A program made the position numbers and the translations under genes. Below the pieces are notes generated by a model. That model ran no database searches, was not told the origin of the DNA, and saw nothing but the letters and a program-made list of their open reading frames with translations. 23,522 bases of DNA from Actinomycetes bacterium (GTDB lineage: Bacteria > Actinomycetota > Actinomycetes > Actinomycetales > Microbacteriaceae): NCBI GenBank assembly GCA_023428065.1, contig JAEYZI010000024.1, forward strand, positions 1 to 23,522, given 5' to 3'. Of the stretch, positions 1 to 7,547 are shown piece after piece. Within the stretch, counting starts at the first letter, position 1. Every line of letters begins with the position of its first letter.

Positions 1-68
<68 letters not shown>

Positions 69-109
69 TCCAATCGGTCGGCCCGCCCCCGCAGGGGTGA
101 CGGCTCAGC

Positions 110-1387
110 TCACCCGAGCGCCTCGACCTCGCTCACGAACTGTTCCCACGACTGGTCGATGGTCTGCTGACCCTCTTCCACGCGCGTGAGCGCCTGCTGC
201 GCCGCGTCGTTGATCTGGAAGTACTTCGGTCCCTTGAACGGCGGCTCCGGGTTCACCGCGTTGGCGCGGCTGATGAGGATCTCGCCGACGGGCGCGTTGT
301 TGAAGTACTCGTTGACCGAGCCGGTGAGCGCGACGTCCTCGTAGGCGGCGGTCTGGCTCGGGAACGTGCCGGCGTTCTGGAACGCCTTGATCTGCTGTTC
401 GGGCGCGGTGAGCCACGCGGCGAACTTCTTCGCGGCCTCCGTGTTCTTGCCCTGCGCGGGCACGGTCAGGTACGAGCCGCCCCAGTTGCCGCCGCCGCCG
501 GGGAAGACGTCGGCGACGTCCCAGCCGGTCGTGTCGGCCGCGTTGCCCGAGATGACGCCCAGCATCCAGCCGGGGCAGAGCATCGTCGCGTAGCCGCCGG
601 TCGAGAGGGCGCCGAACCAGTCGTCCGACCACTGGCCGAGCTTCGCCGACAGCTCGGCGGACTCCTCGAGCACGGTGCGGAAGGTCTCCTCGACGTCGGG
701 GTTCTCGGTCGCGATGACGGTTCCGTCGTTCTTCTCGTAGTAGTTGGTGAACTGGTTGCTCATGCCCTGGTAGGTGGCGCCGGCCGAGTCGTACCAGGCC
801 TTGCCGGTCTTGGCGACGTAGTCGTGGCCGACCGAGAAGTAGGTGTCCCAGTCGCCCTCGAGGAGCTTCGCGACCTCGGCGCGGTCGGTCGGGAGGCCCG
901 CCTCCGCGAACAGGTCGGCGCGGTAGCAGATCGCCTCGGGGCCGATGTCGGTGCCGTAGCCGACGAGGCGGCCGTCGGCGTCGGTCGCGGCCGCCGTCTT
1001 CCAGTCGAGCCAGCGGCCCTCGACCGAGGGGTCGCTGAGGTCGTAGAGCTTGTTCGAGTACTGCATCATCTCGGGCAGCCAGTCGACCTCGATCGCCTCG
1101 ACGTCGGCGAGGCCGGAGCCGGCGCCGAGCTTCTGGAAGAAGTTGGCCCGCGCGTCGTTGCTGGTCGCGGCGCGGTTGTGCACGATCTTCACGCCCGGGT
1201 TCGCGTCCATGTACTCCTGCAGGAGCTCGTCGGTGTAGCCGAAGTCGTTGAACGTCGCGATGGTGAGGGTGATGTCACCGCCCTCCGCGGGGTCGTCGCC
1301 GGTCGAGGCGCAGCCGCTCGCGATGAGCGCGACGCTCGAGATGGTGGCGATGCCGAGCGCGGTGCGTGCGCGCAGGGTCGTCCTCAT
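110..1387 (-). CDS. CebE-like sugar ABC transporter substrate-binding lipoprotein
   Basis: Extracellular solute-binding lipoprotein of a carbohydrate ABC importer (family 1), 425 residues, which would bind an oligosaccharide outside the membrane. The signal peptide runs from about residue 1 to 25 and ends in the lipobox IASGC, with Cys26 as the lipidated residue. The ATG at 1387 is preferred because AAAGGAG lies 5 nt upstream; an in-frame extension upstream has no comparable site. The mature part has the usual two-lobe layout, with an early IATFNDFGYTDELL strand-helix segment. The overall character and the CebR-type operators in the promoter suggest cellobiose or related beta-glucosides, but the substrate is inference. 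Permease genes would be expected downstream, to the left, but the window ends there. It could instead bind another oligosaccharide. Confidence 0.9.
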   Translation of the reverse strand: MRTTLRARTALGIATISSVALIASGCASTGDDPAEGGDITLTIATFNDFGYTDELLQEYMDANPGVKIVHNRAATSNDARANFFQKLGAGSGLADVEAIEVDWLPEMMQYSNKLYDLSDPSVEGRWLDWKTAAATDADGRLVGYGTDIGPEAICYRADLFAEAGLPTDRAEVAKLLEGDWDTYFSVGHDYVAKTGKAWYDSAGATYQGMSNQFTNYYEKNDGTVIATENPDVEETFRTVLEESAELSAKLGQWSDDWFGALSTGGYATMLCPGWMLGVISGNAADTTGWDVADVFPGGGGNWGGSYLTVPAQGKNTEAAKKFAAWLTAPEQQIKAFQNAGTFPSQTAAYEDVALTGSVNEYFNNAPVGEILISRANAVNPEPPFKGPKYFQINDAAQQALTRVEEGQQTIDQSWEQFVSEVEALG

Positions 1388-1451
1388 GGTCACTCCTTTG
1401 TGTCGGTGAAGGTCAGGCCGGGCAGCCTGTCCGGGCGGCGCTCCCACGGAA

Positions 1452-1467
1452 CCGGGAGCGCTCCCGG
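1452..1467. promoter_or_regulatory. CebR-type LacI operator, leader copy
   Basis: Second identical copy of CCGGGAGCGCTCCCGG, centred 35 bp from the first. It would lie at about +5 to +20 of the predicted transcript. Two identical sites suggest cooperative or looped binding by LacI-family dimers, which is inference. Confidence 0.75.
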
Positions 1468-1478
1468 GATTGGCCGCG

Positions 1479-1508
1479 ACGCTATCCCGGGAGCGCTCCC
1501 GGTGTCAA
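1479..1508 (-). promoter_or_regulatory. Promoter of the CebE-like gene
   Basis: Read leftwards, a perfect TTGACA -35 box (1508-1503) is separated by 18 nt from the -10 box TAGCGT (1484-1479). Transcription would start near 1472, leaving a leader of about 85 nt before the ATG at 1387. The spacer is almost entirely one 16-bp operator palindrome (1487-1502), so a bound repressor would occupy the RNA polymerase site directly. Confidence 0.75.
1487..1502. promoter_or_regulatory. CebR-type LacI operator, promoter-spacer copy
   Basis: Perfect palindrome CCGGGAGCGCTCCCGG between the -35 and -10 boxes. The inner GGGAGCGCTCCC equals the core of the 14-bp Streptomyces CebR site (TGGGAGCGCTCCCA, from established literature). 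A CG-centred palindrome is typical of LacI-family repressors. Confidence 0.75.
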
Positions 1509-1804
1509 CATCCGCGATGACCCCAGCGCGGGGGAGGGCGTGCGCCGCCTCGAAACTCGGGTCATTCCGCCGGGGGCATCCGGCGGATCTCGCGGCTCGC
1601 GCTCGATGAGAAGCCCCCGAACGGGGGGTACATGACATCGTGGGTGCGTCGCGTCGCGGGCGACGCGCGCCTCGCCCTTCGGGGGCGGGGCCGAGTGCGA
1701 TCCATGCGGACGCATCGAACACGTGTCGCCACGCATCCGGGGGTAGACGGAGGGGTACAAAATGCCCGGCCAGCGGCTACCATCAGGGATGAGGGGTGGG
1801 GAAT
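1509..1804. other. Divergent intergenic region with several hairpins
   Basis: About 300 bp between the leftward sugar-binding gene promoter and the rightward kinase gene, with no convincing gene. It holds inverted repeats at 1567-1586 (CCGCCGG, 6-nt loop, CCGGCGG), 1614-1627 (CCCCC, GAAC, GGGGG) and 1650-1667 (CGCGTCGC, GG, GCGACGCG). A GGGGTACA element occurs at about 1625 and again at 1753-1760. A possible -10 box for the kinase gene, TACCAT, is at 1778-1783; no good -35 is visible. In DNA this GC-rich, such hairpins may be chance. Confidence 0.4.
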
Positions 1805-3238
1805 ATGGATCGACCGTACGGCTCTTACGCCGACATCCTGCTGAAAGGTCGTTACCGTCCCGGGGGCGTGATCGGCCAAGGAGGCATGGCCAAGGTCTAC
1901 CGCGCGCGCGACGAGCAGCTGGGGCGCGAGGTGGCCCTCAAGCTCTTCGAGGCGATCCCCGCGGGCGCCGCCGCGACGCCCGTCTTCACGGCGGAGCTGC
2001 GGATGCTCGCCTCGCTCAACCATCACGGCATCGTCACGCTCCTCGACGCCGGCATCGACGACTCGGTTCCCAACGAGCCGCACCCGTACCTCGTCATGGA
2101 GCTCGTGCCGGGGCCGAACCTCGACCAGGCCATCCGCGCCGGGGGACTCACCTCGCGCGCGATCGCCGAGATCGGCTACGACCTCGCCGAGGCGCTCGAC
2201 TACGTGCACGCCAAGGGCGTCGTGCACCGCGACCTCAAGCCGAGCAACATCATGCTCGTCGACTACGGCCCGAGCGCGCTGCGCACCCGCGCGCGGCTCA
2301 CCGATTTCGGCATCGCCTTCGACGCCGCCGCCGCGCTCGGCCCCGAGGAGACCAACACGACGGGCACCGCGGCCTACCTCAGCCCCGAGCAGGTGCTGCG
2401 CGATCTCGTGGGCCCCGCCTCCGACGTGTACTCGCTCGGTCTCGTGCTGCTCGAATGCTTCACGCGGCACGTCGAGTTCCCCGGCGACCCGTCCGCCTCG
2501 GCGGTCTCGCGCCTCAAGACCGACCCCGCCGTGCCGAACGAGCTCGCCTCCGCGTGGCACAGCCTCCTCACCGCGATGCTCCAGCGCGACCCCGCGCAGC
2601 GTCCGCCGATGCACGACGTGCAGCTCGCGCTGCGCCAGATCATCGTCGAGGACGCGGGTCGCCATCGCAGCCGCCCCGCCCCGGTGCCGATCGAGGAGAC
2701 AGCGCGCATGAACGCCGTGCACCGGTACCAGCCCTTCGCGCTGCCGGGCGACGAGGTGTTCGAGCGCGTCGCCAACCTCGCCCGGCGCACGGCGGAGACG
2801 CCCGTCGCGATCGTGAGCATGATCGAGCACGACGACATCCGCTTCCTCGCGCACCCCGGCACCGACCTCGCGACGCTCGCGCGCGACGACGCGCTGTGCT
2901 CGTCCGTCATCGCGAGCGACGAGCCGTGGGTCATCGAGAACTGCCTCCTCGACCCGCGCTCCTCGCAACACGGCCTCGTTACAGGGGACTTCGGGATGCG
3001 GTTCTACGCGGGTGTGCCGATCACGTCGCCCGACGGCCATAACGTCGGGGTCATCGCGGTGATCGACTTCAAGCCGCGCGGCCTCGGTGAGGCGCAGCTC
3101 GCCTCGCTCGTCGACCTCGCGGCGCTCCTCACCGACGAGCTCGAGCTCAAGGTCGCGAGTCACCAGCTGCGCAGCGAGCTCCGCGCCCACACGGGCGACG
3201 TGCCGAGCCCGGCGGTGCGGTACCCGCACGCCGTGTAG
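1805..3238 (+). CDS. Soluble Ser/Thr protein kinase with C-terminal GAF domain
   Basis: Hanks-type kinase, 477 residues from the ATG at 1805, which has a GAGGGG ribosome site about 8 nt upstream; a GTG at 1796 is possible but poorly placed. The N-terminal kinase domain (about 17-280) is complete: glycine loop GQGGMAKVY (24-32), ATP-binding Lys46, helix-C Glu64, catalytic HRDLKPSN (141-148), DFG (167-169) and a GTAAYLSPEQ activation segment. Residues of about 300-455 form a GAF domain with the typical FYAGVPITSPDG and GVIAVIDFKPRG strands. No transmembrane helix or PASTA repeats are present, unlike PknB-type kinases, so it should act in the cytoplasm, perhaps with the GAF domain sensing a small ligand or redox state. 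Target and ligand are unknown. Confidence 0.93.
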   Translation: MDRPYGSYADILLKGRYRPGGVIGQGGMAKVYRARDEQLGREVALKLFEAIPAGAAATPVFTAELRMLASLNHHGIVTLLDAGIDDSVPNEPHPYLVMELVPGPNLDQAIRAGGLTSRAIAEIGYDLAEALDYVHAKGVVHRDLKPSNIMLVDYGPSALRTRARLTDFGIAFDAAAALGPEETNTTGTAAYLSPEQVLRDLVGPASDVYSLGLVLLECFTRHVEFPGDPSASAVSRLKTDPAVPNELASAWHSLLTAMLQRDPAQRPPMHDVQLALRQIIVEDAGRHRSRPAPVPIEETARMNAVHRYQPFALPGDEVFERVANLARRTAETPVAIVSMIEHDDIRFLAHPGTDLATLARDDALCSSVIASDEPWVIENCLLDPRSSQHGLVTGDFGMRFYAGVPITSPDGHNVGVIAVIDFKPRGLGEAQLASLVDLAALLTDELELKVASHQLRSELRAHTGDVPSPAVRYPHAV

Positions 3239-3256
3239 GGAATGGCGCGCCGATCT

Positions 3257-3268
3257 ATGCAGTTGCAT
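3257..3268. promoter_or_regulatory. Palindrome upstream of the flavin oxidoreductase gene
   Basis: Perfect inverted repeat ATGCA-GT-TGCAT in the 35-bp gap between the kinase stop and the oxidoreductase start, 5 bp before the ATG at 3274. No Shine-Dalgarno sequence is seen there, so the element occupies the space where one would lie. Candidate operator for an unidentified regulator. Confidence 0.4.
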
Positions 3269-3273
3269 CGATC

Positions 3274-4308
3274 ATGACGCAGCAACTCCAACTCGGGCTC
3301 GACACCTTCGGCGACGTCACGGTCGACGCGAACGGCGATCGCCTCGGCTACGCGCAGGTGATCCGCAACACCGTCGAGCAGGGCGTGCTCGCCGACTCGC
3401 TCGGCGTCGACGTCTTCGGCATCGGCGAGCATCACCGCGACGACTTCGCCGTGAGCGCCCCCGAGATCCTGCTCGCCGCGATCGCCGCGCGCACCGAGCG
3501 CATCGCGCTCTCGACAGCCGTCACGGTGCTCTCCTCCGACGACCCCGTGCGCGTCTTCGAGCGCTTCTCCACGCTGCACGCGGTCTCGAACGGCCGCGCC
3601 GAGATCACGCTCGGCCGCGGCTCCTTCACCGAGTCCTTCCCGCTCTTCGGCTTCGACCTGCAGGACTACGAAGTGCTCTTCGAGGAGAAGATCGACCTGC
3701 TCGCGGCGCTCCTCACGGAGAAGCCCGTGACGTGGGAGGGCAGGACGCGCGCGCCGCTCGTCGACGCGGACGTCTTCCCCAAGACCGAGGGCGGCCCCAT
3801 CCGCACGTGGGTCGGGGTGGGCGGTTCGCCCGAGTCGGTCGTGCGCGCCGCGCGCTACGGCTTCCCACTCGCGCTCGCCATCATCGGCGGCGACCCCGCG
3901 CGCTTCCTGCCCTACGTCGACCTCTACCACCGGGCCCTCGCGCAGCTCGGCGCCCCCGAGCTGCCCGTCGGCGTGCACTCGCCGGGCTTCGTCGCCGACA
4001 CCGACGAGGAGGCGCGCGAGATCGCGTGGCCGCACTACCGCACGATGGCGGAGCGGATCGGGCGCGAGCGCGGCTGGGGACCCATCACGCGCGACTCCTT
4101 CGAGCACGAGATCGAGCACGGCTCGCAGTACGTCGGCTCGCCCGAGACCGTCGCGCAGAAGATCGCGGCGACGGTGCGCACGCTCGGCATCCAGCGCTTC
4201 GACTTCAAGTACGCCTCCGGCACGGTGCCGCACGAGAACCTCATGCACGCCATCGAGCTCTACGGCGGCGTCGTGATCCCGCGCGTGCGCGAACTGCTGG
4301 CCTCCTAG
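3274..4308 (+). CDS. LLM-class flavin-dependent oxidoreductase
   Basis: Luciferase-like monooxygenase family protein, 344 residues, expected to be a TIM-barrel enzyme using FMNH2 or F420. Recognisable segments are VFGIGEHHRDDFAVSAPEI near residues 47-65, the ERIALSTAVTVLSSDDP strand, GRAEITLGRGSF, and the C-terminal QYVGSPETVAQKI typical of the family. It resembles the CE1758-type FMN-dependent subgroup, from memory. The substrate cannot be read from sequence. The ATG at 3274 is the only sensible start, although no ribosome site precedes it. It lies 35 bp after the kinase gene in the same direction and could share its transcript or have its own promoter around the ATGCA-GT-TGCAT palindrome. 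Confidence 0.9.
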   Translation: MTQQLQLGLDTFGDVTVDANGDRLGYAQVIRNTVEQGVLADSLGVDVFGIGEHHRDDFAVSAPEILLAAIAARTERIALSTAVTVLSSDDPVRVFERFSTLHAVSNGRAEITLGRGSFTESFPLFGFDLQDYEVLFEEKIDLLAALLTEKPVTWEGRTRAPLVDADVFPKTEGGPIRTWVGVGGSPESVVRAARYGFPLALAIIGGDPARFLPYVDLYHRALAQLGAPELPVGVHSPGFVADTDEEAREIAWPHYRTMAERIGRERGWGPITRDSFEHEIEHGSQYVGSPETVAQKIAATVRTLGIQRFDFKYASGTVPHENLMHAIELYGGVVIPRVRELLAS

Positions 4309-4325
4309 CGCGGGCCCGGCAGGCG

Positions 4326-4344
4326 TAGCCTCGAGGCGGGAGGG
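4326..4344 (+). promoter_or_regulatory. Possible -10 box and ribosome site before the hydrolase-exporter pair
   Basis: TAGCCT at 4326-4331 fits the actinobacterial TAnnnT -10 pattern and is followed by GGGAGGG ending 4 nt before the ATG at 4348. No clear -35 is visible. It would drive the hydrolase and MFS genes. Confidence 0.35.
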
Positions 4345-4347
4345 CGC

Positions 4348-5046
4348 ATGGATCGGGAGCAGCAGCCGTCGTTCGGCCGGCACGCCGTCGCGATCGTGGG
4401 CGACTTCCCGAACGCCATGCGCTTCCGCGCCCGCGCGGCGCGCTCCTGGCCCGTACCCGAACGCTACGCACACGGCGACAAGCGCCCCGTACTCATCGCG
4501 CCGGGCGTCTACGAGACCTGGCACTACCTGCGGCTCGTGGCCGACGCGCTCAACGACGCGGGGCATCCCGTCTTCACGGTGCCCGGGCTCGGCTTCAACC
4601 ACCGGCCCATCCCGCAGTCGGCGGCGATCGTGTGGCGGCGCATCCGCGAACTCGATCTGCACGAGGTCGCGATCGTCGCGCACTCGAAAGGGGGCCTCAT
4701 CGGCAAGCACGTGCTCGCGCACGACGACGTCGAGCATCGGGTCGAGCGGGTCGTGGCGATCGCGACGCCCTTCGCGGGCTCGCGCATGGCCGTCTACGGG
4801 CTCGGCCGCGCGGTGCGCGAGTTCCGGCCCGACAACCCCGTCATCTCGGAGCTCCTGACGGAGGAGCGCGTCAACGCGCGCATCGTCTCGATCGCCCCGC
4901 GGTGGGACCCGCACATCCCCGACGGGTCGACGGTCCCGGGCGGGCGCAACGTGACGCTCCCCGTCGTCGGGCACTTCCGCATCCTGCTCGACGAGCGTCT
5001 GCCCGCCCTCGTCGTCGCCGAGGTCGAGCGGGAGCTCGGAACGTGA
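4348..5046 (+). CDS. Alpha/beta-fold hydrolase, lipase/esterase-like
   Basis: Putative alpha/beta hydrolase of 232 residues. The first core strand and oxyanion region is RPVLIAPGVYETWHYL. The nucleophile elbow is AHSKGG, a form of G-x-S-x-G in which the first Gly is Ala, as in many lipase-like proteins. A candidate acid is the Asp in RWDPHIPDGS and a candidate catalytic His is in VVGHFRILLD near the C-terminus. No signal peptide is apparent, so it is probably cytoplasmic. GGGAGGG precedes the ATG. Its stop overlaps the GTG start of the following exporter gene by 4 nt, implying translational coupling. The natural ester is unknown. Confidence 0.85.
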   Translation: MDREQQPSFGRHAVAIVGDFPNAMRFRARAARSWPVPERYAHGDKRPVLIAPGVYETWHYLRLVADALNDAGHPVFTVPGLGFNHRPIPQSAAIVWRRIRELDLHEVAIVAHSKGGLIGKHVLAHDDVEHRVERVVAIATPFAGSRMAVYGLGRAVREFRPDNPVISELLTEERVNARIVSIAPRWDPHIPDGSTVPGGRNVTLPVVGHFRILLDERLPALVVAEVERELGT

Positions 5047-6422
5047 CGCGCGACCAGCGCCTCGTACTCGCGATCGCCGTGCTCGCCACGACGGTCGCCT
5101 TCCTCGACTCGACGGTCGTCAACGTCGCCCTCCCCGCGATCGAGCGCGAGCTCGGGGGAGGGCTCGCGGCGCAGCAGTGGATCGTCGACGCCTACCTGCT
5201 CACGCTCGGCTCGCTCATCCTCGTGGCGGGCGCGTTCAGCGACGTCTTCGGGCGCATCCGGATGCTGAGGATCGGCATCGTGCTGTTCGGGGTCACGTCG
5301 CTCGCGATCGCCCTCGCCCCCGACCCGCTCGTGCTCATCCTCGCGCGCGGGGTGCAGGGCATCGGCGGGGCGCTCCTCGTGCCGAGCTCGCTCGCGCTCA
5401 TCACCTCGACGATGTCGGGCGCCCTGCAGGCGAAGGCGATCGGGATCTGGACGGCCCTCACCTCGGCCGCCCTGCTCGCGGGACCGCTCGTCGGCGGCCT
5501 CTTCGTCGACCTCATGTCGTGGCGGTGGGCGTTCGTCGTCAACGTCGTGCCGATCGCCCTCGTGCTGTGGCTGCTCGCCGTGCTGGGGCGTCGCGACGAA
5601 CGCCGTCCGGGCGCGTCGATCGACATCCCGGGCGCCCTGCTGTGCGCCGCGGGGCTCGGCGGCATCGTGTTCGCGCTCATCGAGCAGCCGCGGCTCGGCT
5701 GGGATGTCGCGGTCGTCGCCGCGGGCGTCGGGGGAGTGCTCGCGTTCGCGGGGTTCCTCGTGCGGCAGCGGCTCGCGGCGCAGCCCATGATGCCCCTCGG
5801 CCTCTTCCGGGTGCGCAACTTCGGGTGGGGCAACATCTCCACCTTCTTCGTCTACGGCGCGCTCGGGCTCAACTCCTTCGTCATCGGCGTCTACCTGCAG
5901 CAGGGGGCCGGCCTGCCCGCGACCCTCGCGGGGCTCGCGAGCCTGCCCATCTCGATCCTCATGACGATCGGCTCGTCGTGGGCGGGAGCGCTCGCCGGCC
6001 GCATCGGACCGCGCATCCCCATGACGGTCGGGCCGCTCCTCATGGCGGGCGCCTCGGTGCTCATGCTCGCCGTGCGCGAGCCGTTCGACTACTGGACGCA
6101 GCTGCTGCCCGGCATCCTGCTCTTCGGCGTGGGGCTCACCGTGACGGTCTCCCCGCTCACGGCGGCGATCCTCGGGGCGATCGAGCCCGCCCGCTCGGGG
6201 ATCGCGTCGGCCGTCAACAACGCCGTCGCGCGCATCGCGGGGCTCCTCGCGGTCGCGATGCTCGGCCAGATCACGGGCGGCGCGCTCGACCTCGAGGGCT
6301 TCCACCGCTCGCTGTGGGTCATCGCGGCGCTCATGGCGTTCGGCGGCATCGTCGCGCTCGTCGGGATCCGCCGCCTCCCGTCGGAGGAGGTCCGCGAGGG
6401 CGCGCACGGGGCCGCCGGGTAA
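5043..6422 (+). CDS. MFS multidrug exporter, DHA2 (EmrB/QacA) type
   Basis: Drug:H+ antiporter-like membrane protein of 459 residues, hydrophobic throughout, with about 14 predicted transmembrane segments as in DHA2 exporters. Motifs: FLDSTVVNVALPAI in helix 1 (motif D1), GAFSDVFGRIRML between helices 2 and 3 (motif A), RGVQGIGGALLVPSSLALI (motif B), an LLAGPLVGGLF segment (motif C) and WRWAFVVNV, characteristic of the subfamily. The GTG at 5043 is chosen because it begins exactly at the motif-bearing N-terminus and overlaps the hydrolase stop as GTGA. The hydrolase and exporter may act on the same compound, which is inference. A rho-independent-like hairpin follows. Confidence 0.93.
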   Translation: MTRDQRLVLAIAVLATTVAFLDSTVVNVALPAIERELGGGLAAQQWIVDAYLLTLGSLILVAGAFSDVFGRIRMLRIGIVLFGVTSLAIALAPDPLVLILARGVQGIGGALLVPSSLALITSTMSGALQAKAIGIWTALTSAALLAGPLVGGLFVDLMSWRWAFVVNVVPIALVLWLLAVLGRRDERRPGASIDIPGALLCAAGLGGIVFALIEQPRLGWDVAVVAAGVGGVLAFAGFLVRQRLAAQPMMPLGLFRVRNFGWGNISTFFVYGALGLNSFVIGVYLQQGAGLPATLAGLASLPISILMTIGSSWAGALAGRIGPRIPMTVGPLLMAGASVLMLAVREPFDYWTQLLPGILLFGVGLTVTVSPLTAAILGAIEPARSGIASAVNNAVARIAGLLAVAMLGQITGGALDLEGFHRSLWVIAALMAFGGIVALVGIRRLPSEEVREGAHGAAG

Positions 6423-6444
6423 CGAATCGGTATCGGCTGAGAGG

Positions 6445-6484
6445 CGGATGCGGGCGTCGCACCCCGCGCGGGAGCCCGCATCTG
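6445..6484 (+). terminator. Hairpin downstream of the exporter gene
   Basis: GATGCGGGC (6447-6455) pairs perfectly with GCCCGCATC (6474-6482), extended by one G-T and one G-C pair to 6445 and 6484. The 18-nt loop is itself GC-rich. Only a short ATTT follows, so it is a weak intrinsic terminator at best. It isolates the exporter gene from the LacI gene. Confidence 0.5.
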
Positions 6485-6511
6485 CAAGAAATTTCGTCGA
6501 TTGCGTAGAGT
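6483..6511 (+). promoter_or_regulatory. Leaderless promoter of lacI with a TGCAAG element
   Basis: TAGAGT (6506-6511) is a TAnnnT -10 box ending 7 nt before the ATG at 6519, the spacing seen for leaderless actinobacterial mRNAs, and no Shine-Dalgarno sequence is present. TGCAAG (6483-6488), which overlaps a GAAATTTC palindrome (6488-6495), occupies the -35 position. It resembles the CGCAAG/CTTGCG half-sites upstream of the alpha-glucosidase gene, suggesting autoregulation. Confidence 0.5.
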
Positions 6512-6518
6512 TCCTCGC

Positions 6519-7514
6519 ATGTCGAGTCGTCTTGCCGAGGTCGCCAAGAAGGTCGGGGTGAGCGAGGCCACCGTGAGCCGCGTGCTCAACGAGAAGCCGG
6601 GTGTGAGCGCCTCGACGCGTCAGGCCGTGCTCGCGGCGCTCGACGTGCTCGGCTACGAGCGCCCGAGCAAGCTGCGCGGCGAACGCGCCCGTCTCGTGGG
6701 GCTCTTCCTGCCCGAGCTCACCAACCCGATCTTCCCCGCGTTCGGCGAACTCGTCGGGGGAGGCCTCGTGCAGCAGGGCTACACGCCCGTGCTGTGCACG
6801 CAGACCGCGGGCGGCATCAGCGAGGGCGACTACATCGAGCTCCTGCTCGAGCAGCGCGTCTCGGGGGTCGTCTTCGTGGGCGGCCAGTACTCGCAGGCCG
6901 ACGCGCCGCACGAGCACTACGCGCGACTCGCCGAGCTCGGCATCCCCACGGTGCTCGTCAACGCGCGCGTCGACTCCCTCGCATTCCCGACCGTGTCGAC
7001 CGACGACCGTGTCGCCATCGAGCTCGGCTGGAATCACCTGCGGCAGTTGGGCCACGAGCGCATCGGGCTCGTGCTCGGCCCCGAGGACCACGTGCCCTCG
7101 CAGCGCAAGCTCGCCTCCGCCGAGCGGCTCGCCGCGGTGCACGGCGTCGAGCTCGAGATCGCCCATTCCCACTACACGCTCGAGGCGGGCCAGGCGGCGG
7201 CGACGCGGCTGCTCGCGACGGGCGTGACGGGCATCCTGTGCGCGTCGGACCCGCTCGCGCTCGGGGCCGTGCGGGCCGTGCGGCGGGCCGGCCGGGAGGT
7301 GCCGGGCGACGTGTCGATCGTGGGCTACGACGACTCGGCCCTCATGAACGCGACGGACCCCGCGCTCACGACCGTGCGCCAGCCGATCGAGCCCATGGTC
7401 CGCCTCGTGATCGAGCTGCTCGTCGCCCAGTTGCAGGGGGGACGGGCGGCGGCCGAGGAGTACCTCTTCGAGCCGGAGCTCGTCGTGCGGGGGTCGACGG
7501 CGCGCGTGCGCTGA
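6519..7514 (+). CDS. LacI-family transcriptional repressor of the alpha-glucoside cluster
   Basis: DNA-binding regulator of 331 residues. The N-terminus is a classic LacI helix-turn-helix, LAEVAKKVGVSEATVSRVLN (about residues 4-23), followed by the hinge region (to about 60) and a periplasmic-binding-protein-like sensor domain with RLVGLFLPELTNPIF, VSGVVFVGG, GHERIGLVLG, TGILCASDPLALGA and VPGDVSIVGYDDSAL. The ATG at 6519 begins directly at the helix-turn-helix; an upstream in-frame TTG would add six residues and is less likely. It is placed next to an alpha-glucosidase and importer, so its ligand is probably an alpha-glucoside or maltodextrin. This is a MalR/AglR-like role inferred from context, with half-site repeats upstream of its own gene and of the glucosidase gene. 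Confidence 0.93.
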   Translation: MSSRLAEVAKKVGVSEATVSRVLNEKPGVSASTRQAVLAALDVLGYERPSKLRGERARLVGLFLPELTNPIFPAFGELVGGGLVQQGYTPVLCTQTAGGISEGDYIELLLEQRVSGVVFVGGQYSQADAPHEHYARLAELGIPTVLVNARVDSLAFPTVSTDDRVAIELGWNHLRQLGHERIGLVLGPEDHVPSQRKLASAERLAAVHGVELEIAHSHYTLEAGQAAATRLLATGVTGILCASDPLALGAVRAVRRAGREVPGDVSIVGYDDSALMNATDPALTTVRQPIEPMVRLVIELLVAQLQGGRAAAEEYLFEPELVVRGSTARVR

Positions 7515-7547
7515 ACGCCGCGGAGCGACCGGGGCGGTCGCTGTCGG

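Noticed and set aside
1452..1502. Assigning the LacI protein at 6519 as the repressor of the twin GGGAGCGCTCCC operators
   Set aside because: Its own neighbourhood carries a different motif (CTTGCG), and no GGGAGCGCTCCC palindrome was noticed near it; the cognate repressor is more likely outside the window.
3244..3251. GGCGCGCC palindrome before the oxidoreductase gene as a regulatory site
   Set aside because: An 8-bp all-G/C palindrome is expected by chance in DNA of this composition.
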